64,000 nucleotides of DNA from contig NZ_CP104861.1 of NCBI RefSeq assembly GCF_025426255.1, positions 3,286,001 through 3,350,000 on the forward strand, read 5' to 3'. The translations under genes were made by a program, and so were the position numbers. The DNA comes from Pseudomonas fragi. GTDB lineage: Bacteria > Pseudomonadota > Gammaproteobacteria > Pseudomonadales > Pseudomonadaceae. Of this stretch, positions 17,577 through 27,626 are shown piece by piece; positions within the stretch are counted from its first letter, which is position 1; each line of letters begins with the position of its first letter. The notes beneath the pieces are model-generated. The model worked only from the letters and a program-made list of their open reading frames with translations, had not been told where the DNA came from and ran no database searches.

Positions 17577-17885
17577 TTAGCCGCAGTTAACCCGGGTAAT
17601 GATTGCATCGTCATCCGCATTGAGATTCAAACGATCCGAACGGTACTCAAGCGTCATTACGTCGTGCGGCGACAAGATCCGCGCGTTTTGCGCACCGGCC
17701 TTTACGCGGGCCTGCTCCAGAAGCTCGGACGAAGCCTTTTTACCGATCACAAACTCTGCTGATTTAGCATCGCAACGGCTATGCCCTGCATCAGCGACGG
17801 GTTCTTTAACTGAATTCTGGGTGCTGCACCCTGACAGTGCTACGACTGCCAACAACGAGCCCAATGACACTAGCTTCCAAGACAT
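17577..17885 (-). CDS. Lipoprotein with I78-family peptidase inhibitor domain
   Basis: The product is 102 residues. A lipoprotein signal (SLGSLLAVVALSGC) puts Cys at residue 20. The mature domain, HSRCDAKSAEFVIGKKASSELL, then ARILSPHDVMTLEYRSDRLN and a final ITRVNCG, matches the small I78 serine-protease-inhibitor fold with its two conserved cysteines and the terminal RxNCG. It probably protects the envelope from proteases. It is convergent with cspA across the terminator. Confidence 0.82.
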   Translation of the reverse strand: MSWKLVSLGSLLAVVALSGCSTQNSVKEPVADAGHSRCDAKSAEFVIGKKASSELLEQARVKAGAQNARILSPHDVMTLEYRSDRLNLNADDDAIITRVNCG

Positions 17886-18048
17886 GAAGCCTCCTTAAGA
17901 TAAATAGTCTGAACCCTTGCGACAGCTTTTTCGCAAATAGGTTGCATGGCGCCTGACTGCACCCACTTGATTGGCCTGCGCATGCACGATTTTGCACACG
18001 CGGACTGTTACCGCACGCATCTAATCATTGCCAAATATGTGTACGAAA

Positions 18049-18354
18049 TCAGTACACATCAATGTAGTCAAATGGCGGGTTAGGCCAGTTGTCTTTAAGG
18101 GCGTTGAAAATCTGCATCACCCATACCTCATCGCTAGCCGCGACTTTTCCGACATAGCCAGATCCAGCCGCCCAGGTTTCCAACCTGAAAAGCAGCCCGT
18201 CGGTATCTACACCGCCCACTACGCCAGATGAAATGTAAGCAATACCCGCCTTGCTCACGCGCAGCTGAGTGTGTTCATCGTCACCCGCCGAAGCCAGCAA
18301 CTGGCGCACCGCAGCAAGGGTCAGGCCCTCAGGGTCGTTTAAATCAATTTGCAT
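18049..18354 (-). CDS. Conserved protein of unknown function
   Basis: The product is 101 residues from the ATG at 18354 (MQIDLNDPEGLTLAAVRQLLASAGDDEHTQLRV). The 19 codons further upstream have no coding character. It is acidic, without signal or membrane segment, and ends in aromatic residues (PPFDYIDVY). No family is recognised. The LTLAAVRQLLASAGDD start suggests a helical small soluble protein. Confidence 0.7.
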   Translation of the reverse strand: MQIDLNDPEGLTLAAVRQLLASAGDDEHTQLRVSKAGIAYISSGVVGGVDTDGLLFRLETWAAGSGYVGKVAASDEVWVMQIFNALKDNWPNPPFDYIDVY

Positions 18355-18498
18355 GGCCTGCACCGCTCTTGAAAAGCGCAAGTGTGGCATGCACCACAGA
18401 CCTGATGTCAAAGTTGAGACAGGAAAACTTTGGTCTCCTGATAGCTTAAGGGTGGCTTTTTGCTAAAATCGTTTTTCACGCCCCCTCATGAGCACCCC

Positions 18499-18699
18499 AT
18501 GACAACAGTCAGCATCGACGCAGATATCAAGGCCAAGTGGCCTCAAGGCCAGTGTTCCTACAGCCCAGGCAGCCCTGAAGAGCTGGCCATCATCGGCATC
18601 GACCTTTTAGTCAAAGAGCTCGGGACAGATGCAGCCCGAGCTTTTGTCAGTCAGGTTTTCGAAAAGTACAAACAGGGTGAACTCGCGAAACTGACCTGA
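18499..18699 (+). CDS. Small conserved protein of unknown function
   Basis: Sixty-six residues from the ATG at 18499 (MTTVSIDADIKAKWPQGQCSYSPGSPEELAI). It has a helical C-terminal half (FVSQVFEKYKQGELAKLT). The alternative start 13 codons upstream lies in AT-rich promoter-like DNA. No domain is recognised. It is divergent from the gene at 18049-18354 and convergent with the nucleoside hydrolase. Confidence 0.6.
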   Translation: MTTVSIDADIKAKWPQGQCSYSPGSPEELAIIGIDLLVKELGTDAARAFVSQVFEKYKQGELAKLT

Positions 18700-18716
18700 A
18701 CCTGCGCGCGCTTAGA

Positions 18717-19745
18717 TCACTTCAACCGGCCCAGCCGTGCCGTCAGCAAATCAAAAAAGCCTTGTGCGTCCCCGTCTTCGACCCAGAAGGCATTTTTTGG
18801 CTGATTCAAGGTGTTGTACCAATCCGGGATTGTCTGGCCAAAGGTTGGCCCTTCGCGCGTATCCACTACCAGGTTCACTTCACGCCCGGTAAACAACTCC
18901 GGGCTTAGCAGGTAGGCGATAACGCTGGCATCGTGCACGGGCCCGCCTGGCAACCCGTAGTGTTCCATATCACCTTTGACGTATTCATTGAGGATATCGC
19001 CAACCAGTTTGCCGGCCGTGTTGCCCAATGCAGCGATCTGTTTCAAACGCGCTTCACTGGTCAAAATCTTGTGCGTTACATCGAGCGGCACATACGTCAG
19101 CTTGACGCCGCTTTTGAGCACCACATCGGCTGCATGCGGGTCTGCATAAAGGTTGAACTCGGCGACCGGGGTAATATTCCCCCCGTTGAAGTGAGCGCCT
19201 CCCATGAGTACGACTTCCTTGATCCCCTTAGTAATATCGGGTGCCTGAATCAACGCCAGGGCCAGGTTGGTCTGTGGCCCGAGCATGGCAATGGTCACGC
19301 TGCCAGGCTTGGCCGCCCGCAATGTATCGATCAAGTAGTTAACCGCATTTTCAGGCTCAAGCCCTTTCGCAGGCTCATGCACAGGTACACCTGTCACACC
19401 TTCCTGACCGTGAATGTTCTCGGCGTAGATAGGAGAGCGTACCAACGGCTTGGGCGCCCCGGCATAGACCGGAACGTCTTCACGCCCTGCCCACTCCCGC
19501 GCCAGCCGAGCATTGCGCGAGGTCTTGTCCAACCGCACATTACCCGCCACGGTGGTAATCGCCCGCACATTCAATTGCTCTGGCGAAGCCAGCGCCATCA
19601 GTAGCGCGACAACATCATCCGCACCGGGGTCCGTGTCGATAATCAAATCAATTTTGTCTGCAGCCTGAACACTTGAAATCGTGATAGCGGACAAAAGCAG
19701 GACACTCCTGATCAATGGTTTAAAAAACCGGTTAAAACGCAACAT
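18717..19745 (-). CDS. Exported nucleoside hydrolase
   Basis: The product is 342 residues from the ATG at 19745, with GGGAG six bases upstream. A TTG two codons earlier is less likely. A signal peptide (residues about 1-29, ending SSVQAA) sends it to the periplasm. The catalytic IIDTDPGADDVVALL Asp cluster, the MGGAHFNGGNITPVAEFN region and HDASVIAYLL match the inosine/uridine-preferring hydrolase family. It should split nucleosides into base and ribose. It follows rbsD by 22 bases, so it can feed the ribose importer of the same operon. Confidence 0.9.
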   Translation of the reverse strand: MLRFNRFFKPLIRSVLLLSAITISSVQAADKIDLIIDTDPGADDVVALLMALASPEQLNVRAITTVAGNVRLDKTSRNARLAREWAGREDVPVYAGAPKPLVRSPIYAENIHGQEGVTGVPVHEPAKGLEPENAVNYLIDTLRAAKPGSVTIAMLGPQTNLALALIQAPDITKGIKEVVLMGGAHFNGGNITPVAEFNLYADPHAADVVLKSGVKLTYVPLDVTHKILTSEARLKQIAALGNTAGKLVGDILNEYVKGDMEHYGLPGGPVHDASVIAYLLSPELFTGREVNLVVDTREGPTFGQTIPDWYNTLNQPKNAFWVEDGDAQGFFDLLTARLGRLK

Positions 19746-19767
19746 AAACAACTCCCTGTATTTTTAT

Positions 19768-20172
19768 CTAAAAGGTTACACCCGAGACCAGGGCAATGTT
19801 GCAGTAGGGGCGACACTCCCCGGTACGAACAATCACTCTTGCTTGTTGGCACAGCTCTTTGAAGGCGCTGTGGGTGAGCAAGAGCCTCGAACCCAACTCA
19901 TCGTTACTGGCATGTTGTTCAATGCATGTCAGTGCCGGGCAAGGCGCTAGCAGCAGTTCATGGGCCAGCACATGGCTTTGCACCTGCATCTCGCTGAGCA
20001 ACGCACGCAAAGTACTGGCGACATCAGGAACGCCTTGGGTCAGAGCCAGATCAATCAGTTCAACCCCCTTGGGCACTGGCAAACCAGCATCCGCGATCAC
20101 CACTATGTCGCCATGCCCCAACGAAGCGACAAGCCGCGACAGGGCGATATTAAGCAAAGGTGTTTTTTTCAT
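19768..20172 (-). CDS. rbsD: D-ribose pyranase
   Basis: The product is 134 residues. [22 protein letters not shown] contains the catalytic His20-Gly-Asp, followed by [14 protein letters not shown] and the C-terminal [16 protein letters not shown], all RbsD signatures. It interconverts pyranose and furanose forms so that ribokinase gets its substrate. It overlaps rbsK by 4 bases (ATGA). Confidence 0.96.
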   Translation of the reverse strand: MKKTPLLNIALSRLVASLGHGDIVVIADAGLPVPKGVELIDLALTQGVPDVASTLRALLSEMQVQSHVLAHELLLAPCPALTCIEQHASNDELGSRLLLTHSAFKELCQQARVIVRTGECRPYCNIALVSGVTF

Positions 20173-21089
20173 GACTTGGCAAAACCCTGGACATCACGCA
20201 ACAGTGGAATGGAAGGCTGGGCACCTGCACGGGTGACCGACAGCGCCGCCGCAACCTGGGCAAAGCGGATTGCATCGTCTTCATCCATGCCAGCCGCCAG
20301 CCCGGCCGAGAAGCCTCCCACAAAGGTGTCTCCCGCCGCAGTGGCATCCACAGCTTCAACCTTGGGCGCAGCAAAGTGCGCAACACGCTGCGCGCTGACA
20401 AACAGAGCGCCCAGCGCGCCCAGTGTCACAATCACCTTGCCCGCCCCGAACCCGACGAGCCGACGAGCCGCCAGCTCTGCCGACTCAAGCGAGTCAACCG
20501 TCACCCCGCTGAGTGCCCACGCCTCGCTCTCATTCGGAATCAAATAATCAATGGTGGCGTACCAGTGCCCTGGCAGCGGGCCACTCACAGGCGCGGGGTT
20601 GAGAATCACAACTTTACCCAGCTCACGCCCGCGAGCGAGCACACAACCTACAGTTTCCATCGGCACTTCAAGCTGGCAAACAAGCACTTGCGCGCCTTGC
20701 AAAACCTGATCAAAGGTCTTGATGTCCTGCGGTTCAAGGCAGCCATTGGCACCCGCAACGACCACGATGGTGTTCTGGCTCTTGGCATCGACCGTAATCA
20801 GCGCCACACCACTTGCACTACCGGACACGGTACGCACCGCCTGACAATCGATCTGGTCAGCCAGCAGCCCTTCGCGCAGTTGCGTGCCATAAGCGTCACT
20901 ACCGACACACCCGAGCATGGCTACCCGGGCGCCCAAGCGCGATGCCGCTACTGCCTGATTGGCCCCCTTGCCTCCGTGCACCGTGGCAAAGGACTGCCCA
21001 AACACGGTTTCTCCCGGATGCGGCAGTCTCTCGGTTCGCGTGACCAGGTCCATGTTCAGACTGCCAATCACCACTACATTTGCTTGCAT
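20169..21089 (-). CDS. rbsK: Ribokinase
   Basis: The product is 306 residues, PfkB family. The N-terminal [22 protein letters not shown] and [14 protein letters not shown] are present, and the C-terminal signature [18 protein letters not shown] holds the catalytic Asp. It phosphorylates ribose at O5. It is 10 bases after rbsR and coupled to rbsD. Confidence 0.96.
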   Translation of the reverse strand: MQANVVVIGSLNMDLVTRTERLPHPGETVFGQSFATVHGGKGANQAVAASRLGARVAMLGCVGSDAYGTQLREGLLADQIDCQAVRTVSGSASGVALITVDAKSQNTIVVVAGANGCLEPQDIKTFDQVLQGAQVLVCQLEVPMETVGCVLARGRELGKVVILNPAPVSGPLPGHWYATIDYLIPNESEAWALSGVTVDSLESAELAARRLVGFGAGKVIVTLGALGALFVSAQRVAHFAAPKVEAVDATAAGDTFVGGFSAGLAAGMDEDDAIRFAQVAAALSVTRAGAQPSIPLLRDVQGFAKS

Positions 21090-21099
21090 CTATCGACAC

Positions 21100-22134
21100 T
21101 CATCCATTGATTTTTTGGGGGTACTTAAGCGGCGTCTCAACATAAGCTCTGGTGGATTCGCGCAGCACAATCCCAGGGCTGACGATTTTCTGCTCCACAG
21201 CCCGCTCGGGCGATGCAATACGGCGCAACAATAACTGTGCGGCCATTTCACCCAATTGCAGAATCGACTGCCCGACAGTGGTCAGCGATGGATAGACATA
21301 ACGGCTCATCTGCACATCATCAAAACCGATAACCGACAATTGCTCCGGCACCCGGATATTGCGCTCGGCAGCGGCTCGCAATACGCCGATGCCCATCATG
21401 TCGTTGCAGGCAAAAATGGCCGAGGGCGGGTTGCTCTCCAGCAGACCGACAGCGGCCTGATAGCCACCAACACTGCTGAAATCACTTTCGACCATCCAGT
21501 GCTCTGGGGCCGAAATACCCGCCTCTGCCAAGGCCCGCAGATACCCGGCAGTACGCTGCTGCGCAACACGGGTAATAGCCGGCCCACCAATACAGGCGAT
21601 GGCACGATGGCCCAGGTCGAGCAAATGACGCGTGGCCAGATAAGCGCCCAACTCGTGATCGATTCGCACCAAATCAGCATCAACACCTTCAAGGCTGCGG
21701 TCGACAATCACCATCGGCGTTCGAACCCCGACCAGCCCGCTCGCCATCCCCAGGTCGCCCCCTGCGGAAGCAACAACCAGCCCGTCGACCCGTTTTTCCA
21801 GCAGTACTCGCAGGTAGTTGCGCTGCTTGTCAGGATCGTCGTCGCAGTTGCACAGGATCACGCAGTAATTGTTGCGTTCGCAGTAGTCCTCGATGCCTCG
21901 GGCCAACTCGGCAAAGTATGGGTTCAGACTATTGGCCACCAACAGACCGATAGTCGCTGTCGTTTTTGCTTTAAGGGAGCGCGCTACAGCGCTGGGTACA
22001 TACTGGAGATGCGCAATGGCTTCCTCAACTTTCAAGCGGACCGGCTCGCTGACGGGACGGGTTTTGTTCAAAACATGAGAAACCGTCGTATACGAAATGC
22101 CTGCCATTGCCGCGACATCTTTAATAGTTGCCAT
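21100..22134 (-). CDS. rbsR: LacI-family ribose repressor
   Basis: The product is 344 residues. The LacI helix-turn-helix is clear (ATIKDVAAMAGISYTTVSHVLN, hinge PSAVARSLKAK), followed by a periplasmic-binding-protein-like sensor domain. It lies inside the operon, 3 bases after rbsC. It probably binds the perfect palindrome GCAAACGTTTGC at 25807-25818, just downstream of the rbsB promoter, releasing it when ribose is present. Confidence 0.94.
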   Translation of the reverse strand: MATIKDVAAMAGISYTTVSHVLNKTRPVSEPVRLKVEEAIAHLQYVPSAVARSLKAKTTATIGLLVANSLNPYFAELARGIEDYCERNNYCVILCNCDDDPDKQRNYLRVLLEKRVDGLVVASAGGDLGMASGLVGVRTPMVIVDRSLEGVDADLVRIDHELGAYLATRHLLDLGHRAIACIGGPAITRVAQQRTAGYLRALAEAGISAPEHWMVESDFSSVGGYQAAVGLLESNPPSAIFACNDMMGIGVLRAAAERNIRVPEQLSVIGFDDVQMSRYVYPSLTTVGQSILQLGEMAAQLLLRRIASPERAVEQKIVSPGIVLRESTRAYVETPLKYPQKING

Positions 22135-22137
22135 CGC

Positions 22138-23115
22138 TTAATTCCGTCGCTGTGCACGTTGACTGCGGTAAGTGTCCAATACCACTGCTATCACAATGAC
22201 AGCACCGGTAATAATACGCTTGGTAGGCTCGGTTGCGCCGATTTGAGCCAACCCGGCAGCCAATACCGAAATAATCAGCACCCCGAAAAAGGTACTGATC
22301 ACCGAACCGCGCCCACCCATCAGACTCGTGCCGCCAATCACCACGGCTGCAATAACCTGCAACTCAAGACCCGAACCGGCATTAGGGTCCGCCGCTTCCA
22401 GACGAGATATCTGGAACAACGCAGCCACCCCGGCCAGCAAGCCCATCATGCTGAAAACCAAAACCTTGTAAGGCTTTGGATTAATACCGGCCAAGCGTAC
22501 GGCTTCCTCGTTGGTACCAATCCCGATCAGATAACGGCCAAACACCGTGCGTGTCAGTACGGCCTGAGCCACCACAATAATCAGCAATGCGATGATAAAA
22601 GAAGGCGAAATACCGAAGGCAATCGGGTTCGAAAGCCAGGCGAAAGCGTCGCCGATATAGGCCGTACGCGAACCGGTCATTTGGTAGGCCGCACCCCGGG
22701 CCATTTCCAGAACACCCAGCGACACAATAAACGAGGGGATTTTCCAGGCCACCGTGATCGAGCCTGTAATTGTCCCGGCGAGAGCTGCACAGCCCATGCC
22801 CAGCAGCGCTGCGGGCAAAACGCTCCAGCCCCATCCAAGGATCGCCACGCTGACCGCAGATGCCGCCAGGGCCAGCACCGAGCCAACCGACAGATCGATA
22901 CCACCGATAATCAGTACAAAGGTCATGCCGACAGACAGCACCATTAAATCCGGGATCTGATTGGCCAGGGTGCTTAACGTGTCATAAGAGAAAAAATGGT
23001 CACTCAGGCTGGAGAACAGGACAATCATGGCCAGCAAAGCGCCCGCCAACCCCAGATAGGTGCCCATTCCGTAATAGTTGTGTGCATTTTTTCGCGGCAC
23101 GAGGGTGGCTTTCAT
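22138..23115 (-). CDS. rbsC: Ribose ABC transporter permease
   Basis: The product is 325 residues with about eight to ten membrane segments. The LIIGGIDLSVGSVLALAA motif and the AAVVIGGTSLMGGRGSV loop are signatures of sugar permeases of the RbsC/BPD-transporter-2 family. It pairs as a homodimer with RbsA in the inner membrane. The start overlaps the rbsA stop (ATGA). Confidence 0.95.
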   Translation of the reverse strand: MKATLVPRKNAHNYYGMGTYLGLAGALLAMIVLFSSLSDHFFSYDTLSTLANQIPDLMVLSVGMTFVLIIGGIDLSVGSVLALAASAVSVAILGWGWSVLPAALLGMGCAALAGTITGSITVAWKIPSFIVSLGVLEMARGAAYQMTGSRTAYIGDAFAWLSNPIAFGISPSFIIALLIIVVAQAVLTRTVFGRYLIGIGTNEEAVRLAGINPKPYKVLVFSMMGLLAGVAALFQISRLEAADPNAGSGLELQVIAAVVIGGTSLMGGRGSVISTFFGVLIISVLAAGLAQIGATEPTKRIITGAVIVIAVVLDTYRSQRAQRRN

Positions 23116-24668
23116 GAGGCTTCCTTTGGCGCGGCTTCTGCGAGCAACGCATCTCGTTTTTGATAACCGGCAAAAGCGGCTGCCAGCAATTGTTCCTGGC
23201 TCCAGCTGTCACGTTCAAAGGTATCGATCAGACGCCCCGCAGACAGCACGCCGATCCGGTCACAGATCAACATCAACTCGCGAAGATCACTCGACACCAC
23301 AACCAGCGCCTTGCCCTGGCGCGTCAACTCGCCCAGCAGCCGGTAAATATCGAACTTGGCGCCAATGTCGATACCGCGAGTGGGTTCATCGAACAGCAGG
23401 ACCGTACAGTCGCGCTCCAGCCAACGACCGATCACCACCTTCTGCTGGTTGCCGCCGGAGAGTTGCGATACCACTTGCTCGGGGCCGGTGCTGCGGATGC
23501 CCATTGCGTCTATTTGGCGCTGAGCCAGTGCGGCTTCCTGCTGGCCATTGACCACACCCGTTCGGGAGATCCGGTGCATATTGCCCAGGCCGATATTGGC
23601 ACTGATCGACTGGGTCAACAGTAACCCCTCGCCCTTGCGGTCCTCGGTAATCAGGGCGATCCCCTGCCTCACCGCATCTGCGGGCGAACGGATACTGACC
23701 ACCTGCACCGGAGAGCCCACTGCAACCGTGCCGCTATCGGCTAAGTCAGCGCCATAAATCAACCGCAAAAGCTCAGTGCGCCCTGCCCCGATCAACCCTG
23801 AAATGCCAAATATTTCGCCCTTTCTGACCTCAAAAGAGACATCTTGCACCTTGTCCGAACGACTGATCGCACAGACCTTGAGCGCAGTATCCCCTAAGGT
23901 GCGCTCGCCCAAATCCAGCTGATCACCCAACTCACGCCCGACCATCAGATTGACCAACTGCTCGCTGCTGTAATCGGCAATGGGCTCGACACACACCAGA
24001 CAACCGTCACGCAGCACGGCAATCCGCTGCGCCACCCGGGCCAGCTCTTCAAGGCGATGAGAGATGTAAACAATCGCCACGCCCCGTGCCTGCAACCGTT
24101 CGATTTGCACAAAGAGCATTTCGACTTCACGTGCGGTGAGCATCGCCGTGGGCTCATCAAGGATCAGCACATGGCAGTCGCCAATCAGGTTGCGAGCGAT
24201 CTCGACCATTTGCTGATGACCAATACCCAGTTCCCCGACCAGGGTGTCGGGGTCTATCGCCTCCAGCCCAACCTGGGCCATGGCCTCAATGGCTGCTTTG
24301 CGCAATTGCTTACGGCTGATCCAACCCATGCGGCTGGGCAGATTATCCAGAAACAGGTTTTCAGCCACCGTCAGCGTGGACAACAGGTTCAGTTCCTGCA
24401 TGACCATGCGCACACCCTGCATCTCGGCTTGTGAGCGACTGCCGGGGGTGTAGGCCTGACCATTGAACTGCATATGGCCAAGAGTCGGAACTTCCAGGCC
24501 ACCAATGATCTTCGACAGAGTGCTTTTACCCGCGCCATTCTCGCCGGTCAGAGCCAGCACTTCGCCGCGATACAGCGACAGATCAATGCCTGCCAGTACC
24601 GGCTGCTGAGTATAAGTTTTACCAATCCCGCTGACCGTGAGGACCACGCTGGCATCAGGAGCAGACAT
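23112..24668 (-). CDS. rbsA: Ribose ABC transporter ATP-binding protein
   Basis: The product is 518 residues from the ATG at 24668, which has GGAG eight bases upstream. A longer frame to 24899 is without support. It has two fused ABC cassettes. In the first, Walker A is GENGAGKSTLSK and Walker B is LILDEPTAML. In the second, the ABC signature is LSGGNQQKV and Walker B is LLFDEPTRGIDIG, with the degenerate GLIGAGRTEL P-loop usual for this family. It drives ribose import with RbsB and RbsC. Confidence 0.96.
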   Translation of the reverse strand: MSAPDASVVLTVSGIGKTYTQQPVLAGIDLSLYRGEVLALTGENGAGKSTLSKIIGGLEVPTLGHMQFNGQAYTPGSRSQAEMQGVRMVMQELNLLSTLTVAENLFLDNLPSRMGWISRKQLRKAAIEAMAQVGLEAIDPDTLVGELGIGHQQMVEIARNLIGDCHVLILDEPTAMLTAREVEMLFVQIERLQARGVAIVYISHRLEELARVAQRIAVLRDGCLVCVEPIADYSSEQLVNLMVGRELGDQLDLGERTLGDTALKVCAISRSDKVQDVSFEVRKGEIFGISGLIGAGRTELLRLIYGADLADSGTVAVGSPVQVVSIRSPADAVRQGIALITEDRKGEGLLLTQSISANIGLGNMHRISRTGVVNGQQEAALAQRQIDAMGIRSTGPEQVVSQLSGGNQQKVVIGRWLERDCTVLLFDEPTRGIDIGAKFDIYRLLGELTRQGKALVVVSSDLRELMLICDRIGVLSAGRLIDTFERDSWSQEQLLAAAFAGYQKRDALLAEAAPKEAS

Positions 24669-24723
24669 AACATTTCTCCGGGCACCCGCCCAACCGGGCA
24701 GGTGCCTGCGACAGCGAATTGGA

Positions 24724-25677
24724 TTACTTGTTGATGACCAGTTCGACAGGGGTATCGATGACGCCATCCTTGAGGTTCTCGACCGGCTCTTTCTTGACCA
24801 GCTTGAGCGCGGTTTCAATACCAAAAACTGCCTGCTGGGCTGCCGCCTGATCAGCCGTGGCCAATACTCGGCCATCCTTGAGCATCGGCTTGATCGCATC
24901 GATATTGTCGTAGCCTACAACCTGCACCTTACCGACCTTGCCAGCAGCACGAATGGCCGACACCGCACCCAGTGCCATGCTGTCATTGCCCGCCAGGATG
25001 GCCTTGAGGTTCGGGTACTCGCTGAGCATGCCCGCCGCGACCTTGTTGCCGCCGTCAATTTCCCAATTGCCCGACTGCACCGGCACAATTTTCATCCCGG
25101 CTGCGGTCATCGCATCCTTGAAACCTGCAGTGCGCATCTGGGCATTGGTGGTAGTCGATACGCCCTCGATGATCCCCACTTCGTCGCCCGCCTGCAGCTT
25201 GGTCGCCAGGTACTCCCCGACTTCACGAGCGCCCAGCCGGTTGTTGGGCCCTACAAACGGCACTTCGATGCCTTTGCTTTTGAGCACTTCGGGATCCAGC
25301 TGGTTGTCGATATTGACTACCACGATGCCACGGTCCTTGGCTTTTTTGATGGCCGAAACCAGAGCTTTGGAGTCCGCGGGAGCAATCACCAGTGCATCGA
25401 CCTTGGCGATGATCATCTGATTGATGATGTCGATCTGGCCTGCGGTATCGGTTTCATTTTTGATCCCGTTGGAGACCAGGTCGAAACTGGCCGAATGCGC
25501 TTTCTGATAGTCCTCACCGCCCTTCTGCATGGTGACAAAGAACTCGTTTGCCAACGATTTCATCACCAGGCCAACTTTGGGTTTTTGAGGCGTATCCGCA
25601 TAAGCAACAGGGAGGGTAAGGGATGCCGCAGCCAGCATGGCGACAGCAAGGAGGCGTCCAGCAAATGGCAGCTTCAT
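24724..25677 (-). CDS. rbsB: Ribose ABC transporter substrate-binding protein
   Basis: The product is 317 residues with a signal peptide (MKLPFAGRLLAVAMLAAASLTLPVAYA). The two-lobed sugar-binding fold is seen in KVGLVMKSLANEFFVTMQKG, VIAPADSKALV and ILAGNDSMALGAV. It delivers ribose to RbsC. It is the first gene of the operon, behind the promoter at 25828-25856. Confidence 0.94.
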   Translation of the reverse strand: MKLPFAGRLLAVAMLAAASLTLPVAYADTPQKPKVGLVMKSLANEFFVTMQKGGEDYQKAHSASFDLVSNGIKNETDTAGQIDIINQMIIAKVDALVIAPADSKALVSAIKKAKDRGIVVVNIDNQLDPEVLKSKGIEVPFVGPNNRLGAREVGEYLATKLQAGDEVGIIEGVSTTTNAQMRTAGFKDAMTAAGMKIVPVQSGNWEIDGGNKVAAGMLSEYPNLKAILAGNDSMALGAVSAIRAAGKVGKVQVVGYDNIDAIKPMLKDGRVLATADQAAAQQAVFGIETALKLVKKEPVENLKDGVIDTPVELVINK

Positions 25678-25897
25678 GGAAGTAACTCCGATCTTATGAT
25701 TATTGTGAGCAACGTCCCGCTCGCGCTCCGCCTGACTGCCAAAAACCGTGTCACTGGCAATAGGTCATGGGTGAGAACCTGCAGATGCAGGTTCAAAAAA
25801 AGCGGCGCAAACGTTTGCTTGAACCTTACTATGGAAAGCTGGTTGTTATTTGTCAACGTGAAAAAAACCTGCCCCTCACCGACCAGCAGTCGACTCT
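25678..25897 (-). promoter_or_regulatory. rbs promoter and LacI-type operator
   Basis: On the minus strand, TTGACA (25856-25851), 17 bases and CATAGT (25833-25828) form a near-consensus sigma-70 promoter. The perfect 12-base palindrome GCAAACGTTTGC (25818-25807) begins 10 bases after the -10 box, overlapping the start of transcription, where a LacI-family repressor blocks initiation. It is the natural target of RbsR. The remaining bases form a leader of about 130 bases before the rbsB ATG. Confidence 0.85.
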
Positions 25898-26032
25898 CCG
25901 AACACAAAATCGACTTTTGTTCGGAAAACCGTCTTATTTAATTACAAAATAAATTACCAACAAATTAAATGCTTATAAATCAATTAGTTAGCATCAAAAC
26001 ACAACACTCCTCGCTCTGGCACAAATAATGCC
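25898..26032 (+). promoter_or_regulatory. Sigma-54-type promoter of ansB with upstream palindrome
   Basis: TGGCAC at 26017 and TGC at 26029 put GG and GC exactly 10 bases apart, the sigma-54 (-24/-12) spacing. About 100 bases upstream, CCGAACA (25898-25904) and TGTTCGG (25918-25924) form a perfect inverted repeat, in the place of an enhancer-binding site. In P. putida acidic amino acids induce ansB through a sigma-54 activator. The same control here is inferred. The DNA between is very AT-rich. Confidence 0.7.
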
Positions 26033-26056
26033 TTTCTAACACCGCTCGTGGCCTAA

Positions 26057-27196
<1,140 letters not shown>

Positions 27197-27230
27197 GTCG
27201 CACGCTTGAAGCGCTAGCGATTTGAACGTG

Positions 27231-27267
27231 AAAAGGCCGCCTCCCCTGTGGGAGGCGGCCTTTTTTT
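27231..27267 (+). terminator. Rho-independent terminator after ansB
   Basis: AAAAGGCCGCCTCCC, loop CTGT and GGGAGGCGGCCTTTTTTT form a very stable stem with a T run, 34 bases after the ansB stop. Confidence 0.96.
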
Positions 27268-27311
27268 GGCGCTGATTAACAGTCGAAGATGCTCGCCAAT
27301 GCACCAAACAG

Positions 27312-27352
27312 TTGCCAAATCTAGCGCAGTTAAATACTGTATGCGCATACAG
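27312..27352 (+). promoter_or_regulatory. Promoter with LexA (SOS) box
   Basis: TTGCCA (27312-27317), 17 bases and TACTGT (27335-27340) form -35/-10 boxes. The perfect palindrome CTGTATGCGCATACAG (27337-27352) fits the LexA consensus CTGTAT-N4-ATACAG and overlaps the -10. The ATG of the next gene is 18 bases downstream. LexA bound here would block the promoter, so the two following genes should be induced by DNA damage. Confidence 0.88.
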
Positions 27353-27370
27353 CACACCAAGGATCGCATC

Positions 27371-27622
27371 ATGGCTAAAAAAGCGGCTAAAGAGCCGACC
27401 CCTCCAAGCCCCTACGAAATTTTCGGCACGCGTATACAAAAAATCATCAGTTCGCCAAAAGCTCAAAAAGACAAAATGGCGGTACTTGAGCGACTCGAAG
27501 GCGACAACCCTGAGTTCTGGGAGCGCCTGCTGGAAGAAATTTCCGAAAACGACAACGTCACCGTTGCCCATCGCGATGATGGCGGGGTCAATATTTTCTG
27601 GACCGTGCTTGAGGAAGATTGA
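27371..27622 (+). CDS. DUF1654 family protein, SOS-controlled
   Basis: Eighty-three residues from the ATG at 27371. The pattern SPYEIFGTRIQKIISSPKAQKDKMAVLERL, then DNPEFWERLLEEISENDNVTV and GGVNIFW, matches the Pseudomonas DUF1654 family. A Lys-rich N-terminus precedes it. No function is established to my knowledge. The LexA box directly upstream and the endonuclease I gene 4 bases downstream link it to the DNA-damage response. Confidence 0.85.
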   Translation: MAKKAAKEPTPPSPYEIFGTRIQKIISSPKAQKDKMAVLERLEGDNPEFWERLLEEISENDNVTVAHRDDGGVNIFWTVLEED

Positions 27623-27626
27623 GTAA

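Noticed and set aside
21256..22947. 563-codon plus-strand frame
   Set aside because: It is antisense to rbsR and rbsC. The translation is low-complexity His/Gln/Arg-rich, without a domain.
24637..25941. 434-codon plus-strand frame
   Set aside because: It is antisense to rbsB and crosses its promoter and operator.
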